DNA from: a virus
IMG/VR virus record: IMGVR_UViG_3300025131_000409
Location: 1 to 24,484 of that record
Strand: one strand, 5' to 3'
Length of the DNA: 24,484 nucleotides
Shown: positions 1-5,531 of the stretch, piece by piece
Layout: the number at the start of each line of letters is the position of its first letter
Position numbering within the stretch: the stretch's first letter is position 1
Position numbers and translations under genes: made by a program
The notes under the pieces: model-generated
What the model saw: only the letters and a program-made list of their open reading frames with translations
Databases searched by the model: none
Told to the model about the DNA's origin: nothing

Positions 1-75
1 CTGTCTCCTTGTGGAGCTGTCTGCCAGATGGTATAATTGTCGAATCTGGTCTACTTTCTTGTTTTGTTTTGCCAT
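1..75 (-). CDS. N-terminus of a gene cut by the window edge, possibly portal
   Basis: Twenty-five codons are visible, beginning MAKQNKKVDQIRQ and running off the left edge. The ATG at 75-73 has a GAGGGA ribosome binding site about eight bases upstream. The visible part is basic, then polar, ending in the string DSSTRRQ. I do not recognise a domain from so little. Its place a few small genes downstream of the large terminase is where many tailed phages keep the portal gene, so portal is a positional inference only. Its start lies inside another open frame that is also open to the edge, giving an out-of-frame overlap. Confidence 0.45.
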   Translation of the reverse strand, partial: MAKQNKKVDQIRQLYHLADSSTRRQ

Positions 76-223
76 TCTTACATCCCTCTATTGGTAAGTG
101 AATGTGATCTACGTCACAAATTTTTGGACAGCTGTACCTCGCCTGCGGACATTCTGTGGTAATATAATCGCCATACCTAGCAGTCCCTATTAATATTAAT
201 CCGAATAATATATTCCATAGCAC
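1..223 (-). CDS. small secreted or membrane-anchored Cys-rich protein (partial)
   Basis: This frame is open from a GTG at 223-221 to the left edge, at least 74 codons. Residues 2-13 are strongly hydrophobic (LWNILFGLILIG), like a signal anchor. A polar stretch follows with four cysteines in the segment TECPQARYSCPKIC and IEGCKNG, so disulfides outside the cytoplasm are plausible. An in-frame TGA lies just before the GTG, so no longer ATG form exists. A GGGGAG sequence lies about 14 bases upstream, which is long for a ribosome binding site. It overlaps the start of the gene at 75 in another frame. Alternatively the frame is open by chance after the hydrophobic segment. Function unknown; a lysis accessory role such as a spanin is only a guess. 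Confidence 0.4.
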   Translation of the reverse strand, partial: MLWNILFGLILIGTARYGDYITTECPQARYSCPKICDVDHIHLPIEGCKNGKTKQESRPDSTIIPSGRQLHKET

Positions 224-226
224 AAT

Positions 227-370
227 TCATTTATGAACTCCCCGGGTAAAAGCCCACGCCCCTACATTGAGCATAGCTATTCCTAGAAGATGGTAACCCC
301 CACCATGAGTATATAAATAAATATTTATTATACCCACCATTAAGTTTAACCAACGTGCTGCTTGGAACAT
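227..370 (-). CDS. 47-aa small membrane protein
   Basis: The product begins MFQAARWLNLMVGIINIYLY and ends AWAFTRGVHK. It has two short hydrophobic stretches, roughly residues 8-20 and 28-41, with a Gly-rich turn (HGGGYH) between them and basic residues at both ends. This suggests one hairpin-like or two short membrane segments. An AAGAGA sequence about five bases upstream can serve as ribosome binding site. The gene follows the 23-aa frame by one base and ends four bases before the GTG of the next frame. Small hydrophobic proteins near terminase genes are often holin-like, but nothing here proves that. Confidence 0.55.
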   Translation of the reverse strand: MFQAARWLNLMVGIINIYLYTHGGGYHLLGIAMLNVGAWAFTRGVHK

Positions 371-371
371 G

Positions 372-443
372 TCATCTCTTTTTATTTCCATTTAAAGGCA
401 TACTTTCCAAGTATTCCAGCCTTTCTATTGCTTGTTGTGTCAT
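372..443 (-). CDS. 23-aa peptide
   Basis: A 23-codon frame, MTQQAIERLEYLESMPLNG followed by basic residues, with a clear AAGGA ribosome binding site five bases before the ATG. It stops one base before the next start, in keeping with the coupled packing of this strand. It looks like a short amphipathic helix. No family is recognised. The ribosome binding site is the main reason to list it; the frame could also be a leader that delivers ribosomes to the 47-aa membrane gene. Confidence 0.35.
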   Translation of the reverse strand: MTQQAIERLEYLESMPLNGNKKR

Positions 444-462
444 TGCTTCCTTATTTACAAAT

Positions 463-591
463 TTATTCTTCACACTCTTCTAAAGCTTTTTCTATATCGC
501 TAGGTGTGGGTTCATCTATCAAGTAATCAAAGTCTTTCTTCAGCCACTCAGCTAACAATTTTGAGAGTGTCTTTTTAATATGCTCCGCCAT
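463..591 (-). CDS. 42-aa acidic small protein
   Basis: The product starts MAEHIKKTLSKLLAEWLKKD and continues with an acidic half containing DEPTPSDIEKALEE. It is predicted helical: an amphipathic basic helix, then an acidic helix. The ATG overlaps the TAA of the preceding 52-aa gene (TAATG), and no strong ribosome binding site is visible, so translation probably depends on coupling. It sits between large terminase and the possible portal gene. Function unknown. Confidence 0.5.
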   Translation of the reverse strand: MAEHIKKTLSKLLAEWLKKDFDYLIDEPTPSDIEKALEECEE

Positions 592-749
592 TATCGCAAC
601 CCACTGCCACCCCTTCTTCGACCTCTTTGGCCTTTTCCACTACGCTTTCTTGCTTCAATTCGTAATTCCGAAAATTCGGGATTCCGAAACTGTAATTCCG
701 AAAATTCGGGATTTTGCAAGAAGGCAACAAGTATAATAGTCCCAATCAT
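591..749 (-). CDS. 52-aa protein with a tandem repeat, coupled to large terminase
   Basis: The ATG overlaps the terminase stop (ATGA at 749-746) and the TAA overlaps the next ATG (TAATG), so both ends fit translational coupling. The product has a hydrophobic N-terminus (MIGTIILVAFL), then NPEFSEL twice in tandem (residues 13-19 and 23-29), then a strongly basic Arg/Gly-rich tail (RRGGSGLR at the end). The amino-acid repeat comes from a DNA repeat with a 30-base period. The basic tail suggests nucleic-acid or membrane contact. No family is recognised. A frame on the opposite strand (580-774) covers the same DNA but lacks a ribosome binding site and is judged a shadow. Confidence 0.5.
   Translation of the reverse strand: MIGTIILVAFLQNPEFSELQFRNPEFSELRIEARKRSGKGQRGRRRGGSGLR
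662..713. repeat. two 22-bp direct repeats, 30-bp period, each an imperfect palindrome
   Basis: The same 22 bases occur at 662-683 and 692-713. Each copy holds the inverted arms CCGAA and TTCGG around a two-base centre, with flanks ATT and GAT extending an imperfect palindrome. The period is ten codons, so the repeat keeps frame in the 52-aa gene. It could be a simple in-frame duplication, or a pair of protein-binding sites lying inside the gene next to terminase. Confidence 0.75.
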
Positions 750-2299
750 GCTGTTATCCAGGATCTGGCCTTAGGTTTCTGCTTATACCAACCATCTCTA
801 GATTCTTGTAATCCAGTTGGTGGATGTGCATATTTACATGCATAAGCTAAAGCATCTATTGTATCATCGTGAGCCATTCTTGGCCCAAAAGTCATAATCT
901 CTCTGTGCAGATCATATTGGGTCTTCTTAATATGAACCTGTCCTACTGCAAATCTTTGAGCAAGAATCTCTTGAATACGATCTCTTTTGCTCATTCTAGT
1001 ACCAGGTTTCTCTTCCTTAAATGGTATAATGAATTCATTACGTCTTCTCATCTCTGCACGTATAGCTTGGAATATAGGCTTTGACATACTTGTATCTTCA
1101 ATTGTAAATAATGTAGGTTTATAAAACTTAGCATAATCAAATATATAATCCACTATTCCTTTATTGTCGGTTCCAGGAACACCAAGTACAGGTAAGGTTC
1201 TATTACGTATATAATCAAGAACATAAATATTATTATCTGCTGTGACCGCTATCACAATAATAACACTAAAATCAGTATTTCTCCTAGCACTATCTGTAGC
1301 TGGATCCACTCCTACAAAAATATTACAGGGCTTAGGGTCATCTCCATCAGGGATGACGAACATAACTTCAGTATCAGCATCCTTAGTAAAAGAGCCATCC
1401 CAATACTTAATATGATCACGATTAAAAATTGAATCTTCTTCACTTTGTACCTCCATCATATATTCCTGATAGAACTTTGCAGGAGTACCACTATCAGCGT
1501 AGAATTTCTTTTTTCTTTCCATCTCTTTATGACCAAACCATGAGGGCCATAAAGTATTACCATCTTCCATTAAGGCTTTATACGTTATTACATGCCAAGA
1601 ATAATCCCCCTCCTCCTTAGCAGATTGTTCGTGACCTATTAAAATCTTTTGAATAAAGCTATCATAGTGCACAGGTGTACCATTTATTCTGAGTCGTCCT
1701 GTCTTTGGTTCGAGTGCAGGAAAGACAACAGCTGTAACAAGATTGGAAATCTTTGCCCTGCTTTCAGGAGTAATAGTGTTGTTCTCGTCTTCAAAATCAT
1801 CCAAGACAATAAGATCATACCTTTTATGAAGTTTGGCACCCCCACGAATACCAGAAAGATTACTCTTAGAAATAAGTTTAGTACCGTTTTTAAGCTCGAT
1901 ATCATCTTCAGTCCATTTCCTTCCTTTTAAATCTCCAAAGTAATAACGTATTTTATCATTGAATTCAATATGATATTTAATATAATCTAAATTTGGCACA
2001 GAGATCTTAGAGCTTGCAGCCACCCATCCATAAAACAAAGGTTCCTTTGTAAAACAAAAGTCGTGCAGGATGTTGCACTTGGTAAGAACAGTCTTTCCAT
2101 GACCCCTGGGTAAAATAACTGCGAGCTGTCTAAGATCTTCATTCTGCAAGGCATCTGCCACTTCATAATGAAAGAAGGGTGTCTCTGACCTTTCAAAGTC
2201 ATCCGGAAGAAAAAGCTTCCCAAAAGCAATTAAGTCCTTATATGCTAATTGAAGCTCTTCTTCTGCTTGTGATACATTATGTGTATTAATATTTGCCAT
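746..2299 (-). CDS. terL: terminase large subunit (ATPase-nuclease packaging motor)
   Basis: The 517-aa product has the normal size and layout of a large terminase. The N-terminal ATPase shows Walker A PRGHGKT (64-70) and Walker B LIVLDDFE (163-170), with acidic residues after the hydrophobic strand as expected. The motif NGTP (206-209) fits the coupling motif. The C-terminal RNase H-fold nuclease shows three acidic clusters: VDPATDS (D332), FTIEDTS (E401) and HDDTIDALAY (D478, D482). It cuts concatemeric DNA and pumps it into the prohead through the portal. The start ATG overlaps the stop of the 93-aa gene (TAATG) and the stop overlaps the next ATG. The protein is complete and all key residues are present. 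Confidence 0.95.
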   Translation of the reverse strand: MANINTHNVSQAEEELQLAYKDLIAFGKLFLPDDFERSETPFFHYEVADALQNEDLRQLAVILPRGHGKTVLTKCNILHDFCFTKEPLFYGWVAASSKISVPNLDYIKYHIEFNDKIRYYFGDLKGRKWTEDDIELKNGTKLISKSNLSGIRGGAKLHKRYDLIVLDDFEDENNTITPESRAKISNLVTAVVFPALEPKTGRLRINGTPVHYDSFIQKILIGHEQSAKEEGDYSWHVITYKALMEDGNTLWPSWFGHKEMERKKKFYADSGTPAKFYQEYMMEVQSEEDSIFNRDHIKYWDGSFTKDADTEVMFVIPDGDDPKPCNIFVGVDPATDSARRNTDFSVIIVIAVTADNNIYVLDYIRNRTLPVLGVPGTDNKGIVDYIFDYAKFYKPTLFTIEDTSMSKPIFQAIRAEMRRRNEFIIPFKEEKPGTRMSKRDRIQEILAQRFAVGQVHIKKTQYDLHREIMTFGPRMAHDDTIDALAYACKYAHPPTGLQESRDGWYKQKPKARSWITA

Positions 2300-2580
2300 T
2301 AAAACTTCTTTGTTATTCCTAATCTTAGAAGATCTTTATGTCCGCCATAGGGAGATCTCTTATTTATATCAAAATTAAACATAAGGTCTTCACCAAACTT
2401 TTTCTGAAAGTTTATATCCTGCCTACGAAGATCAAGTCTAGATGTAAGTCCAAAAGGCATATCCTTCTCAACCTTACCACTCTCAAGTATGCTATATAAA
2501 TCTTCACCAAGGAGATCTATAAGGCCAACCTTCTTTGCAGCAGCTCTTACTAATGTATCTGGTTTAGACCAATTTGGCAT
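2299..2580 (-). CDS. 93-aa hypothetical protein upstream of terL
   Basis: The product starts MPNWSKPDTLVRAAAKKVGL and is rich in charged residues with short hydrophobic helices (LIDLLGEDLYSILESG). The C-terminal part (FNFDINKRSPYGGHKDLLR) looks like loops around a helix. It is joined to both neighbours by TAATG overlaps, so it is translated together with large terminase. The position suggests a packaging or head-assembly accessory. I recognise no family and see no membrane segment or metal site. Confidence 0.75.
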   Translation of the reverse strand: MPNWSKPDTLVRAAAKKVGLIDLLGEDLYSILESGKVEKDMPFGLTSRLDLRRQDINFQKKFGEDLMFNFDINKRSPYGGHKDLLRLGITKKF

Positions 2581-2966
2581 TATGGTCCTAAAACCATATT
2601 TCTAATTGCATTAAAGCCATACTTCCCACCCCAATGCCTATCTGCCTGCTTCATTATATCTTTAGCAAGAACAGCCTCAGTTTTACGAGGAGCTTTTGTG
2701 TCTTCGTAATCTTCTGAAAGCAACCTTATACGCTCTGAATTTAGAGCTTTTGCCCATTCCTTAAATGGAAGTCTTTCTTTATCTGCCAAAGGATCTGCAT
2801 TATACAAACCTTTAAATAAAGCTTTATTCTTTTCTATAAAAGCTTTCTGCTCTTTAGGCGACATATCCATCTCATATTCAGAATAATCCATTGCTCCACC
2901 ACTAATATCCATATCCGGACTTGCATTATTCATAGCATTAAATGCCTTATTATCGTATTCTGCCAT
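2580..2966 (-). CDS. 128-aa hypothetical protein
   Basis: The ATG has a strong AGAGGA ribosome binding site five bases upstream, lying inside the 33-aa gene before it. The first 40 residues are low-complexity, Asn/Met/Asp-rich and probably disordered (NAMNNASPDMDISGGAMDYS). The remainder is charged and helical (PKEQKAFIEKNKALFKGLY and KTEAVLAKDIMKQADRHWGG). A disordered acidic N-terminus with a helical tail would fit a scaffolding or adaptor protein, but no family is recognised. Its stop overlaps the next ATG. Confidence 0.75.
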   Translation of the reverse strand: MAEYDNKAFNAMNNASPDMDISGGAMDYSEYEMDMSPKEQKAFIEKNKALFKGLYNADPLADKERLPFKEWAKALNSERIRLLSEDYEDTKAPRKTEAVLAKDIMKQADRHWGGKYGFNAIRNMVLGP

Positions 2967-3051
2967 ATCGTTCCTCTTGTTTTCTAGTTAATGCCGCCCA
3001 CTTAGGCTGCTTGAAATAATCTCTAATCTTTTGTGCTGGGGTTTTCTTCAT
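2950..3051 (-). CDS. 33-aa basic peptide
   Basis: The frame starts at an ATG overlapping the TGA of the lysozyme-fold gene (ATGA) and reads MKKTPAQKIRDYFKQPKW, then ALTRKQEERYGRIR. It is basic and aromatic, a likely amphipathic helix. It overlaps the start of the 128-aa gene by 17 bases and carries that gene's ribosome binding site in its coding sequence. The coupling at the 5' end supports translation. Function unknown. Confidence 0.5.
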   Translation of the reverse strand: MKKTPAQKIRDYFKQPKWAALTRKQEERYGRIR

Positions 3052-3614
3052 GACAACATGCTCTCCATTAAGGTTTCATCTGGAAACATAACTGCAGTAT
3101 CCTTTTTATTTATTATACTTTTTAACTTTCTATCAAAATCTTTAAAATATCTTGGATCTTCACCACCTTTTGGCCCAAACCTCCAAGATCGTTTTAAGTT
3201 ATATATTCCTCCTACCCTCTTTAATTCGTAAGACATAATTTTCTTAGCAACACTTTCGTATAATTTTCTATCTTCTTTAGAGAGATCGCCAGAACCACCA
3301 TACTCATATCTAGGATCATATCCTTCCTTAGTAGGTTCCTTACCAAATTCATAAAACTTATCACCTTGTTTTTGAAATCTATCTATAAATGCCGACTCAT
3401 CTTTAGAAAAATCTATCATAGACTTGCCTTCTTTTGTTGTCTGCTTTGTGGCTCCCTCTACGAAACTACTTAACATCTGAACTGGCCCATAGGCATCAGA
3501 TCCTTCTTCTGGAGCAAATTTAGTTCTTATCCATGGATCTTTCTCTCCACCAGTTTCTGCATATGCAAAAGCTTCATAGATATCATCTATAGTTGCACCT
3601 TTAAAATCTGCCAT
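3048..3614 (-). CDS. lysozyme-fold (SLT-type) protein, putative peptidoglycan hydrolase
   Basis: The 188-aa product carries a lytic-transglycosylase-like signature: YAETGG with the candidate catalytic Glu at E20, then AYGPVQML at 41-48, matching the ES.G....GA.GLMQ pattern of the soluble lytic transglycosylase/lysozyme superfamily. The remainder is charged, with Tyr-rich and Gly-rich segments, ending in a basic helix. It would cut the glycan strand either during DNA entry, as a virion part, or during lysis. No signal peptide or membrane segment is visible. The start follows directly on the TAG of a 35-aa membrane peptide, an arrangement that would suit a holin-endolysin pair. Its place between terminase genes would also fit a virion protein. 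Confidence 0.55.
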   Translation of the reverse strand: MADFKGATIDDIYEAFAYAETGGEKDPWIRTKFAPEEGSDAYGPVQMLSSFVEGATKQTTKEGKSMIDFSKDESAFIDRFQKQGDKFYEFGKEPTKEGYDPRYEYGGSGDLSKEDRKLYESVAKKIMSYELKRVGGIYNLKRSWRFGPKGGEDPRYFKDFDRKLKSIINKKDTAVMFPDETLMESMLS

Positions 3615-3722
3615 CTAACAACTCCTTAATAAATGTAAAGCTATACTTATTATTGCCACCCATTTCCATAGTTTTAATTCTTTGGCACTTTGAGCTAATA
3701 CTTGTATGAGGATAGACCTCAT
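3615..3722 (-). CDS. 35-aa single-span membrane peptide
   Basis: The ATG overlaps the stop of small terminase (ATGA at 3722-3719) and the TAG lies directly before the ATG of the lysozyme-fold gene. The product reads MRSILIQVLAQSAKELKLWK followed by WVAIISIALHLLRSC, with a hydrophobic span at about residues 19-33. Tight coupling on both sides argues that it is translated. A small membrane peptide just upstream of a peptidoglycan hydrolase could be a pinholin-like protein, but the short span makes this uncertain. Confidence 0.5.
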   Translation of the reverse strand: MRSILIQVLAQSAKELKLWKWVAIISIALHLLRSC

Positions 3723-4456
3723 TCTCCGTCACCTAACTCCTTAGGTCTTTCGACCTCTTCCAGCTTCTCTGGAGTAAATCCTTGAAATAATGCTCCAGTT
3801 ACTGTGGTTACCTTTGTTGAATTCTTATCTTCCATATCCATAATATCTGCTAACTTAAACAAGGCCTTTAGCTTGGTATCATCCTTGTCGCAAGAGTCGA
3901 TTACCTCCTTAATATTACTAAGTACATAGTTTTCATCTAGACCTAATTCTTCCATATAGGGCTTTAACTCTTCTTTCATAGCACTCCTTACTCTTGCAGT
4001 TTTGATAAGTTGACCGGCACGCATACCGGCATAATGTGGGTTATTAGTAGGAAAGGATTTAATATAAGACTCACGTGGATCCATACCACCTGACAAATAT
4101 TTAACAAATAATTCTTCCCTTGTAGATAGATTCTCTCTGTCGTCCAATCTTTGATTTCTTTCAATGTCCCCTCCTAATGAATATATGTTAACATGTTTAG
4201 AAGTATCCATCTTTGTCTTGGGAGAAACAAGGAATGTACCAGTACAGGTACCTATATACGCAACTTCACGCACAGCACCTTTAGGTTTCTTCATTGTTCC
4301 TTTACGTAGTATCTGAATGTAGCAGCCATCATCGGCTAATACCCAGTCAAATATACCACCTTTACGCCAATCCTTCTTTGGATTAACATCAGATGGCAAT
4401 TCATCCTCTGATTCAAACACTGTATATTGTATGTTGTTTACTGTATAATGTCTCAT
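3719..4456 (-). CDS. terS: putative terminase small subunit with N-terminal extension
   Basis: The 245-aa product has a central region, about residues 110-205, that follows the small-terminase (Terminase_2/XtmA-like) pattern: LSTREELFVKYLSGGMDP, a helix-turn-helix-like SYIKSFPTNNPHYAGMRAGQ, then RVRSAMKEELKPYMEELG and a helical region LDENYVLSNIKEVIDSC. Small terminases bind the packaging site and regulate the large subunit. The first 105 residues are unusual for the family and contain a beta-rich, Cys-containing stretch (DDGCYIQILRKG, VAYIGTCTGTF). The same strand carries large terminase about 1.4 kb downstream. The start is preceded by a GGAG about eleven bases upstream, part of a hairpin. 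Confidence 0.65.
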   Translation of the reverse strand: MRHYTVNNIQYTVFESEDELPSDVNPKKDWRKGGIFDWVLADDGCYIQILRKGTMKKPKGAVREVAYIGTCTGTFLVSPKTKMDTSKHVNIYSLGGDIERNQRLDDRENLSTREELFVKYLSGGMDPRESYIKSFPTNNPHYAGMRAGQLIKTARVRSAMKEELKPYMEELGLDENYVLSNIKEVIDSCDKDDTKLKALFKLADIMDMEDKNSTKVTTVTGALFQGFTPEKLEEVERPKELGDGE

Positions 4457-4469
4457 TTTTTCGATGACT

Positions 4470-4492
4470 CCGAACCCCGCCAGGGGGTTCGG
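4470..4492 (-). promoter_or_regulatory. 9-bp perfect hairpin before small terminase
   Basis: The arms CCGAACCCC (4470-4478) and GGGGTTCGG (4484-4492) pair perfectly around a five-base loop, between the 61-aa gene and small terminase. Neither strand has a T run after the stem, so it is not a typical intrinsic terminator. On the minus strand its 3' arm ends within a few bases of the GGAG before the ATG. It may modulate small-terminase translation or act as an RNA processing or stability element. Confidence 0.6.
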
Positions 4493-4496
4493 TTGA

Positions 4497-4682
4497 TCAA
4501 GCTATTCCTAATATTCCGTCTGATTCTAGGTATTTAACTATTTCTGCTGGTAATTGTACTGTCTCTTCACCAGTATCAAGCCAAACACTACCATCATCAA
4601 CTTCTTCTAATACTTCAGAAAGGCTATCAACTTTATCACCTTTATCATCATATAGAATTGACAATTTGTACTCTTTCTTCAT
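4497..4682 (-). CDS. 61-aa acidic hypothetical protein, first gene of the leftward block
   Basis: The start is set at the ATG of 4682-4680, which has GGAGG seven bases upstream. A TTG two codons further upstream would lie within that spacing and is rejected. The product begins MKKEYKLSILYDDKGDKV and is acidic, with beta-strand-like segments (DGSVWLDTGEETVQLP) and a short C-terminal helix. No family is recognised. It is the first convincing gene downstream of the leftward promoter candidate at about 5.1 kb. Confidence 0.75.
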   Translation of the reverse strand: MKKEYKLSILYDDKGDKVDSLSEVLEEVDDGSVWLDTGEETVQLPAEIVKYLESDGILGIA

Positions 4683-4710
4683 ACTCAACCCTCCATCTTA
4701 GATAGAGTTA

Positions 4711-4737
4711 ACCCCTGAGAGCAGGGGCTCTTTTTTT
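4711..4737 (+). terminator. rightward intrinsic terminator 1
   Basis: A stem CCCCTG / CAGGGG (4712-4717 with 4722-4727), loop AGAG, is followed after CTC by seven T residues (4731-4737). On the plus strand this is a textbook rho-independent terminator. No plus-strand gene lies upstream in the window, so it would stop antisense transcription or an unseen RNA. On the minus strand it would only be a hairpin in the leader of the 61-aa gene. Confidence 0.7.
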
Positions 4738-4967
4738 GGATCTTTAACTTAAAACTTCACCAAAAGCCAGTAATTATCTCCCATACTTTCAGTTTATATT
4801 TAAGCAATTTTTGCCGGTTGTCGGGGGAATGCTTAACTCTTATATAGAGTGCCAACCCAACGTCTGACCCTTCATAGCAGAACCTTTACAGGGGTACTAG
4901 ATGGGTGATAGCTTTGATACTACCGGTGTGTTAATATACAACGATAAATAAAACGAAGCAAATACTT

Positions 4968-5090
4968 TTATATTATTTGAGAAGTAGCAATATCAATATC
5001 ATGATTACCTTGTCGAGAACCCATAGTAAAATCAGTAGATTCAATCTCTTTTCCATTGGTAAATATACGACACTTATACCGAACTTTCAA
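4968..5090 (-). pseudogene. possible gene remnant, about 40 codons
   Basis: A minus-strand frame without a good start reads protein-like sequence: KVRYKCRIFTNGKEIESTDF and then TMGSRQGNHDIDIATSQII before a TAA. The only upstream start is a TTG with no ribosome binding site, and an in-frame TAA lies two codons before it. The balanced composition suggests the C-terminus of a former small protein whose 5' part is lost. Equally it may be a chance open frame in a leader region. Confidence 0.25.
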
Positions 5091-5092
5091 AA

Positions 5093-5122
5093 ATTATAGC
5101 ATTTTAGTGTGTGGGGTTTCAT
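5093..5122 (-). promoter_or_regulatory. leftward extended -10 promoter candidate
   Basis: Reading the minus strand, TGCTATAAT is an extended -10 element with a perfect TATAAT (5098-5093). An ATGAAA hexamer (4 of 6 matches to the -35 consensus) lies 18 bases upstream at 5122-5117. Transcription would start near 5086 and run into the packaging block after a leader of about 400 bases. It is the best sigma70-like promoter I found in the divergent region; it has not been tested. Confidence 0.4.
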
Positions 5123-5129
5123 CATAGGT

Positions 5130-5152
5130 ACCCCCCTTATCGGGGGTTTTTT
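5130..5152 (+). terminator. rightward intrinsic terminator 2
   Basis: Arms ACCCCC (5130-5135) and GGGGGT (5142-5147) around the loop CTTATC, followed by an unbroken T run (5147-5152). The direction is rightward, and it lies only about 75 bases before the first rightward gene. It either ends a small RNA encoded to its left or insulates the early operon from read-through. Confidence 0.75.
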
Positions 5153-5228
5153 GTTAACACAATTACGTTATTTTTGATTTGATTATTTTTAGTTATATTT
5201 GAACTATTAATTAATAAAGGAGACAGAA

Positions 5229-5531
5229 ATGTCAGATGAAACAACCAATGATGTAGTTGAAGATGAAGTAACCAGTCAGTATGATGATGCAGTATTAGCT
5301 AGTGATACCAAGCTAGAATATGAAGAAACTAAGGCCGAATATAAATCTACCAGAAAAAAGTGTAAGAGTAGAGAGGAACGTAAGACATTGATGCGTTTGT
5401 ATGCTGATGATCTGGTGGAACTAGCTGTTCAATCTCGTATAGCTGGTGATATGGACTTCAATGCTAATCTTAATCAAGAGATTAAAGCGTTGAACCGTAG
5501 GATCTTTACTGGTCAGAACAATAGCTGGTAA
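5229..5531 (+). CDS. 100-aa acidic hypothetical protein, first rightward gene
   Basis: The ATG has a strong AAAGGAG ribosome binding site. The first 45 residues are very acidic and probably disordered (MSDETTNDVVEDEVTSQYDD). A charged helical half follows (KSREERKTLMRLYADDLVEL, then NANLNQEIKALNRRIF). As the first gene after the rightward terminator it is probably expressed early. Small acidic early phage proteins often bind and redirect host enzymes, but no motif here identifies a target. It is followed by about 800 bases of structured non-coding sequence. Confidence 0.75.
   Translation: MSDETTNDVVEDEVTSQYDDAVLASDTKLEYEETKAEYKSTRKKCKSREERKTLMRLYADDLVELAVQSRIAGDMDFNANLNQEIKALNRRIFTGQNNSW

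Larger units (their letters stand above)
4738..5129. other. divergent intergenic region between the two transcription blocks
   Basis: About 400 bases without a convincing gene separate the leftward packaging block from the rightward early block. The stretch holds short inverted repeats: ACTCT / AGAGT around TATAT at about 4836-4850, and CCGGT near both 4813 and 4923. It also holds a possible minus-strand gene remnant and a minus-strand extended -10 promoter. Two rightward terminators bracket it, so a small plus-strand RNA could be made here; I found no convincing plus promoter for one. No repeated-iteron origin pattern was seen. Confidence 0.5.

Noticed and set aside
580-774. 64-codon plus-strand frame over the 52-aa gene
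   Set aside because: It has no ribosome binding site, opposes the coupled gene chain and mirrors its repeats; judged a shadow.
4738-5129. Replication origin with iterons
   Set aside because: Only scattered short inverted repeats are present; no series of direct repeats or a clear unwinding block.
5157-5228. Rightward sigma70 promoter before the first early gene
   Set aside because: TTGATT and TATATT are only 14 bases apart and the region is generally AT-rich; not convincing enough to annotate.
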